64,000 nucleotides of DNA from RPQJ01 sp963793005. Lineage in GTDB: Bacteria; Pseudomonadota; Gammaproteobacteria; Steroidobacterales; Steroidobacteraceae. Below, in pieces: positions 60,412-64,000 of the stretch. Positions within the stretch are counted from its first letter, which is position 1; each line of letters opens with the position of its first letter. Position numbers and translations under genes: made by a program. The stretch is taken from the NCBI GenBank assembly GCA_963793005.1, contig CAWBYP010000002.1, positions 434,001 through 498,000 of the forward strand, written 5' to 3'. Under the pieces are notes generated by a model that was not told where the DNA came from, made no database searches, and saw nothing but the letters and a program-made list of their open reading frames with translations.

Positions 60412-61260
60412 ATGAGCGACAGCGTTACAAAACCGTTGCTTGCAGCATGTCGGCACCTGCTGCACCCGTTGGTGCGCATTCTCGTGCGTCACGGCATTCA
60501 CTATGGCGAATTTGCCGAGGTTTTGAAAAGCGTTTTCGTGGATGCCGCGCAGGACATCCTGCAGATCCCGGACTCGAAAGACTCGGTCACTCGGCTGGCC
60601 ATTACGACCGGCCTCTCTCGACTCGAAGTCTCTCGCATGGTTACACAAACCGAAGAAGATGCTGAGGCGCTCGCCGGACGGCTTAGTCGCGTCGGCAGGC
60701 TGCTTACAGGCTGGCATCAAGACCCAGAGTTCACTGGACCGTATGGAATTCCGTACGAAGTTGCGTTCAATGCAGCTCCAGGACGCCGCAGTTTCACTGA
60801 GCTAGTACGGCGCTACACGAGCGACGTACCCGCTGAGGACATGCTGGATGAACTGAAGCGGATCGGAACTGTTCGCGATCTTGGTACCGGCTATTACCGC
60901 GTTCTAGCAAGGTCGTATATCCCATCGGCCGCTGATCCAGCCAAGTTTCACGCAATGTCGGTCGCCTTCACCGACCTCGCCAAGACTCTTGACCAGAACC
61001 TCAAGCCGGACGAGGACCATAAGATTTTTGAGCGCCGCGTCTGGGCCCCCCACGGGATTGCGCCGACTGACGCTATGGCCTTCGATCTTTATGTAAAGGA
61101 TCGAGGCCAACAATTTCTCGAGAACCTTGATGACTGGCTCACTAATCGTGGGTCCGAACAGCCGACCGCTACTACAGACGAGAGAGTGAAGGTCGGCGTT
61201 GCCGTCTACATGTTCGTCCGACCGAATGATGCCACCGCTGAATACGAACCAAGTGCGTAA
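60412..61260 (+). CDS. DUF6502-like protein with helix-turn-helix (copy A)
   Basis: The product has 282 residues from ATG 60412. An N-terminal helical part, LAACRHLLHPLVRILVRHGIHYGEFAEVLKSVFVDAA, is followed by a clear helix-turn-helix at residues 58-77 (SVTRLAITTGLSRLEVSRMV). A mid domain, LLTGWHQDPEFTGPYGIPYEV and RSFTELVRRYTSDVPAEDMLDELKRIGTVRDLGTGYYRVL, looks like a winged helix. I recall this pattern as family DUF6502, function unknown. No signal peptide or membrane segment is seen. Earlier starts (ATG 60361, GTG 60316) are open. AGGA abuts 60412, so the start is uncertain. It shares a 27-base gap with the repeat protein, and a homologue lies at 63337. Confidence 0.82.
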   Translation: MSDSVTKPLLAACRHLLHPLVRILVRHGIHYGEFAEVLKSVFVDAAQDILQIPDSKDSVTRLAITTGLSRLEVSRMVTQTEEDAEALAGRLSRVGRLLTGWHQDPEFTGPYGIPYEVAFNAAPGRRSFTELVRRYTSDVPAEDMLDELKRIGTVRDLGTGYYRVLARSYIPSAADPAKFHAMSVAFTDLAKTLDQNLKPDEDHKIFERRVWAPHGIAPTDAMAFDLYVKDRGQQFLENLDDWLTNRGSEQPTATTDERVKVGVAVYMFVRPNDATAEYEPSA

Positions 61261-61287
61261 CTAAAGAGAAGATAGGGGACACGCTCC

Positions 61288-63222
61288 ATGAACGCGAAGG
61301 GATACAAGAGATCCATATTGTCTGCGGCCATCATGTCCGCACTTGCAATGGGCGCCGCGGGTCTCCCGGAGAGCGCTGCATTTGCAAAGACTGCCCCTGG
61401 GATTGCTAAGCCCGACGCCATCATCGGCACTGGTGCGGATGCCATCATCGGTACTGGCGCTGATGCCATCATCGGCACTGGTGCGGACGCCATCATCGGT
61501 ACCGGCGCTGACGCCATCATCGGCACTGGTGCGGACGCCATCATCGGTACTGGCGCTGATGCCATCATCGGTACCGGCAAGGACAAGCCAGCGGCCGGCG
61601 GTGGCAAGAGCAAGTCTGCCGCCATCATCGGTACCGGCGCTGATGCCATCATCGGTACCGGCAAGGACAAGCCAGCGGCCGGCGGTGGCAAGAGCAAGTC
61701 TGCCGCCATCATCGGCACTGGTGCGGACGCCATCATCGGTACTGGCGCTGATGCCATCATCGGCACTGGTGCGGACGCCATCATCGGTACTGGCGCTGAT
61801 GCCATCATCGGCACTGGTGCGGACGCTATCATCGGTACTGGCGCTGATGCCATCATCGGTACCGGCGCTGATGCCATCATCGGTACTGGCGCTGATGCCA
61901 TCATCGGCACTGGTGCGGACGCCATCATCGGTACTGGCGCTGATGCCATCATCGGTACCGGCAAGGACAAGCCAGCGGCCGGCGGTGGCAAGAGCAAGTC
62001 TGCCGCCATCATCGGCACTGGTGCGGACGCCATCATCGGCACTGGTGCGGACGCCATCATCGGTACTGGCGCTGATGCCATCATCGGCACTGGTGCGGAC
62101 GCCATCATCGGTACTGGCGCTGATGCCATCATCGGCACTGGTGCGGACGCCATCATCGGTACTGGCGCTGATGCCATCATCGGTACCGGCGCTGATGCCA
62201 TCATCGGTACTGGCGCTGATGCCATCATCGGCACTGGTGCGGACGCCATCATCGGTACTGGCGCTGATGCCATCATCGGTACCGGCAAGGACAAGCCAGC
62301 GGCCGGCGGTGGCAAGAGCAAGTCTGCCGCCATCATCGGCACTGGTGCGGACGCCATCATCGGTACTGGCGCTGATGCCATCATCGGCACTGGTGCGGAC
62401 GCCATCATCGGTACCGGCGCTGATGCCATCATCGGCACTGGTGCGGACGCCATCATCGGTACCGGCGCTGATGCCATCATCGGCACTGGTGCGGACGCCA
62501 TCATCGGTACTGGCGCTGATGCCATCATCGGTACCGGCAAGGACAAGCCAGCGGCCGGCGGTGGCAAGAGCAAGTCTGCCGCCATCATCGGCACTGGTGC
62601 GGACGCCATCATCGGTACCGGCGCTGATGCCATCATCGGTACCGGCGCTGATGCCATCATCGGCACTGGTGCTGACGCCATCATCGGTACCGGCGCGGAC
62701 GCCATCATCGGTACCGGCGCTGATGCCATCATCGGCACTGGTGCGGACGCCATCATCGGTACTGGTCGCCACGCAAGCCAGGTCTTCTTGGCTGTTCAGG
62801 GACCAGTAGAGTGGGTTGACAAATCGACTGAATCGTTGTCAGTGCTTGGACGCCAATTACATGTCCCTGCGACGAGCACCCTTATTAACTACGTTGAGCA
62901 AGTGATATCGACTGGCAACATAGTGGAACTATCCGTAATGGCGCGAGTCGATGCAGCTGGCAAGCTGAGCGGCGCGATGGCGCAAGTAGTCCCCAGCGTG
63001 TATGTACCAGGCGTTTCAAAAGTCGTTCTCACGGATCGCGTGAAGTCGGTCAATAGTCGAACCGGGAAGGCTGTCGTTGGTAATGTCGTAGTGGATTACA
63101 ACAGCCTGCCTGTCACTGAAAGTGCTGGCCTGTCGAAGGGCGTTATTGTCACCATAACAGGCACTCAGCCTCAGGCTGGTCAGGAAGTTCTTGCGAGCGG
63201 CATTTCAATTCACAGTAAATAG
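61288..63222 (+). CDS. exported protein with 49 IIGTG repeats and a DUF5666-like C-terminal region
   Basis: The product has 644 residues. Residues 1-33 form a signal peptide (KRSILSAAIMSALAMGAAG core, cleavage after AFA). Residues 43-493 are 49 copies of IIGTG. Most sit in the octad ADAIIGTG, in six blocks of 7, 2, 11, 12, 9 and 8, split by five identical 15-residue linkers KDKPAAGGGKSKSAA. Residues 494-644 are non-repetitive with two beta-rich halves (VQGPVEWVDKSTESLSVLGRQL and LTDRVKSVNSRTGKAVVGNVVVDYN, then KGVIVTITGTQPQAGQEVLASGISI), like the DUF5666 domain. The octad G-T-G-A-D-A-I-I recalls an RTX repeat short by one glycine, so a calcium-binding beta roll is conceivable. Function unknown. 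The start has GGGGA 10 bases upstream. Confidence 0.92.
   Translation: MNAKGYKRSILSAAIMSALAMGAAGLPESAAFAKTAPGIAKPDAIIGTGADAIIGTGADAIIGTGADAIIGTGADAIIGTGADAIIGTGADAIIGTGKDKPAAGGGKSKSAAIIGTGADAIIGTGKDKPAAGGGKSKSAAIIGTGADAIIGTGADAIIGTGADAIIGTGADAIIGTGADAIIGTGADAIIGTGADAIIGTGADAIIGTGADAIIGTGADAIIGTGKDKPAAGGGKSKSAAIIGTGADAIIGTGADAIIGTGADAIIGTGADAIIGTGADAIIGTGADAIIGTGADAIIGTGADAIIGTGADAIIGTGADAIIGTGADAIIGTGKDKPAAGGGKSKSAAIIGTGADAIIGTGADAIIGTGADAIIGTGADAIIGTGADAIIGTGADAIIGTGADAIIGTGADAIIGTGKDKPAAGGGKSKSAAIIGTGADAIIGTGADAIIGTGADAIIGTGADAIIGTGADAIIGTGADAIIGTGADAIIGTGRHASQVFLAVQGPVEWVDKSTESLSVLGRQLHVPATSTLINYVEQVISTGNIVELSVMARVDAAGKLSGAMAQVVPSVYVPGVSKVVLTDRVKSVNSRTGKAVVGNVVVDYNSLPVTESAGLSKGVIVTITGTQPQAGQEVLASGISIHSK
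61414..62766 (+). repeat. 24-bp coding tandem repeat array with 48-bp and about 300-bp higher-order units
   Basis: The array encodes the IIGTG octads. Two synonymous 24-bp versions alternate: one ends GGCACTGGTGCG, the other GGTACTGGCGCT or GGTACCGGCGCT, making a 48-bp unit. Linker copies at 61579-61623, 61663-61707, 61963-62007, 62287-62331 and 62539-62583 appear to be identical. The blocks between linkers 2-3 and 3-4 are near-copies differing by one added unit and one synonymous change, so whole blocks have been duplicated. The length is 1353 bp, all in frame. Confidence 0.95.
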
Positions 63223-63253
63223 ATCCGAAGATCAGGCCTAGTCCGGCAAACAA

Positions 63254-63288
63254 CAAGGCCCACGGGTTCTCCGAAACCGTGGGCCTTG
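63254..63288. terminator. bidirectional terminator between the repeat protein and the second DUF6502-type gene
   Basis: A perfect 12-bp stem CAAGGCCCACGG/CCGTGGGCCTTG (63254-63265, 63277-63288) is followed by TCTATTT on the + strand and by TTGTTTG on the minus strand. It fits the convergent gene arrangement. Confidence 0.85.
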
Positions 63289-63336
63289 TCTATTTACCCA
63301 CCCGTAGACGCTCGATCAGCCAAAACCGCGCGACTG

Positions 63337-64000
63337 CTAGTCGCCGATAACGTCCTCAGCTGCGGGCCCCTCGTAATAAAAAACACCTACACCCGCGATA
63401 TGCGGAGGTGCTCCGGCGCGCACAGCCAGCGGCTTTTCCGCCGATTCGTTTTCTGCTAGCCAGACATCCATCGACTCGACAAACACTACTGCTTCCCTAC
63501 GCGACCACTCTCGAAACGCCGGAACCATTTCGCGAGAGAGCCTATCTGAATAAGCAAAGCGCTGGATGAACCCGTCGGTGGACCGACCTGGCCTAGAATT
63601 GTGATCAATGCCTGCCGCTAGCGGGAAAAGCATCCCCGACATTACGGCAATTGCTTTCTCGTCAACATTGCCAGGAACGTAATACCGCTTGGTTGGGACG
63701 ACGCGGCCATCCGAAGTCTCAGCTATAGCGCCGGCTCTCTTAAGTTCTGCACGCACTGCTCCCGCCGGCACGTCTCCTGCGACGGCTCTCACCAACGATA
63801 CAAAACATGGTTCGTCCCCATCTATCTGAAGCGCCAGCGGCCGACCAACGGAGTCAAGAAAATCTGCATCGCTATGCCATGCGTGCAGGACACGCGCTGG
63901 AGGGCCAGAATGATCAGAGTGGCTTTTCTCGAGAGCACCTGCAACTTTCAAAACTTTGTCGCGGAGTCGTCGAACTTCTTTGCGTGACAAACCCGTCCTG
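63337..64000 (-). CDS. DUF6502-like protein (copy B), N terminus outside the window
   Basis: The frame is open to the window edge and gives 220 residues or more. At the edge it reads TGLSRKEVRRLRDKV, matching the helix-turn-helix TGLSRLEVSRMV of copy A. The next part, VLHAWHSDADFLDSVGRPLALQIDGDEPCFVSLVRAVAGDVPAGAVRAELKRAGAIAETSDGRVVPTKRYYVPG, lines up with the GWHQDPEF...DVPAEDMLDELKRIG...YIP region of copy A. The first in-frame TTG (63990) would cut through this motif and is not a real start. The two copies are diverged paralogues. Its own operon partner would lie beyond the window. Confidence 0.83.
   Translation of the reverse strand, partial: RTGLSRKEVRRLRDKVLKVAGALEKSHSDHSGPPARVLHAWHSDADFLDSVGRPLALQIDGDEPCFVSLVRAVAGDVPAGAVRAELKRAGAIAETSDGRVVPTKRYYVPGNVDEKAIAVMSGMLFPLAAGIDHNSRPGRSTDGFIQRFAYSDRLSREMVPAFREWSRREAVVFVESMDVWLAENESAEKPLAVRAGAPPHIAGVGVFYYEGPAAEDVIGD

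Noticed and set aside
59850..61260. Prophage or integrative element boundary at the change of composition
   Set aside because: No integrase, attachment-site repeats, tRNA gene or phage gene is visible; only local AT enrichment and unknown genes.
61414..62766. CRISPR array (regular short repeats)
   Set aside because: There are no variable spacers; units are directly adjacent, in frame and encode a constant octapeptide, and no cas genes are nearby.
61206..62772. Two large antisense open frames and one extra + frame over the repeat array as genes
   Set aside because: They exist only because a 24-bp period has no stops in those frames; they lack starts with ribosome-binding sites, and the sense frame has a signal peptide and a real C-terminal domain.

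Overview
The window is a high-GC chromosomal stretch of a gammaproteobacterium. The closest match I can infer is the Xanthomonadales / Nevskiales / Steroidobacterales side of the class. Supporting signs are the fused aspartokinase-diaminopimelate decarboxylase (lysAC), the TrpR-like regulator heading the his operon, the MetX-MetB methionine route, and gammaproteobacterial gene orders such as gyrA-serC-serA-pheA-aroA-cmk-rpsA-ihfB-lapA-lapB and thrS-infC-rpmI-rplT-pheS-pheT-ihfA-merR. Almost all of it is densely packed housekeeping DNA. Many neighbouring genes overlap by the 4-bp ATGA or GTGA type, which points to long translationally coupled operons.

Layout. 1-3.2 kb (+): the end of leuA, then leuC-leuD-leuB, with a strong terminator at 3447-3479. 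3.5-5.9 kb (-): metX-metB behind a SAM-I type riboswitch with its own promoter. 6.0-13.4 kb (+): a complete his operon, namely TrpR-like regulator, hisG, D, C, B, H, A, F, IE. In it hisC carries a frameshift and hisF appears to start at AUU. 13.4-18.6 kb (-): small acidic protein, lysAC, asd and an MFS transporter. 18.7-21.4 kb: SAM hydrolase, histidine phosphatase, a TerB/DUF697-like protein and tRNA-Pro. 21.5-31.1 kb (-): uvrB, tRNA-Val, thrS, infC, rpmI, rplT, pheS, pheT, ihfA, merR, with two clusters of intergenic palindromes. 31.2-35.8 kb: aspartate aminotransferase, tRNA-Asn, TerC, gabT, galU. 35.9-48.4 kb (-): ComEA-like protein, lapB, lapA, ihfB, rpsA, cmk, aroA, pheA, serA, serC, gyrA. 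48.5-53.3 kb (+): mtaD-like, ubiG, gph, rmuC, yciK. 53.3-57.7 kb (-): degenerate rluB, scpB, scpA, trpS, yciO. 57.8-59.8 kb (+): yciB, yciI, bolA and a parvulin lipoprotein.

The last 4 kb (59.85-64 kb) differ in character. A long structured intergenic region with a near-perfect CRP-type palindrome leads to a two-gene unit. The first gene encodes a helix-turn-helix-containing protein that I place tentatively in the DUF6502 family. The second encodes an exported protein with 49 copies of the motif IIGTG in 8-residue repeats, five identical 15-residue linkers and a DUF5666-like C-terminal region. After a bidirectional terminator, a second DUF6502-type gene converges on it and runs off the window. 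This locus is the best candidate for an undescribed system here.

Secondary points of interest are the SAM riboswitch, the operator at the his regulator, the RluB-like protein lacking its catalytic aspartate, the hisF AUU start, the hisC frameshift and the palindromic intergenic repeats. Family names are assigned from remembered motifs; no database search was run.
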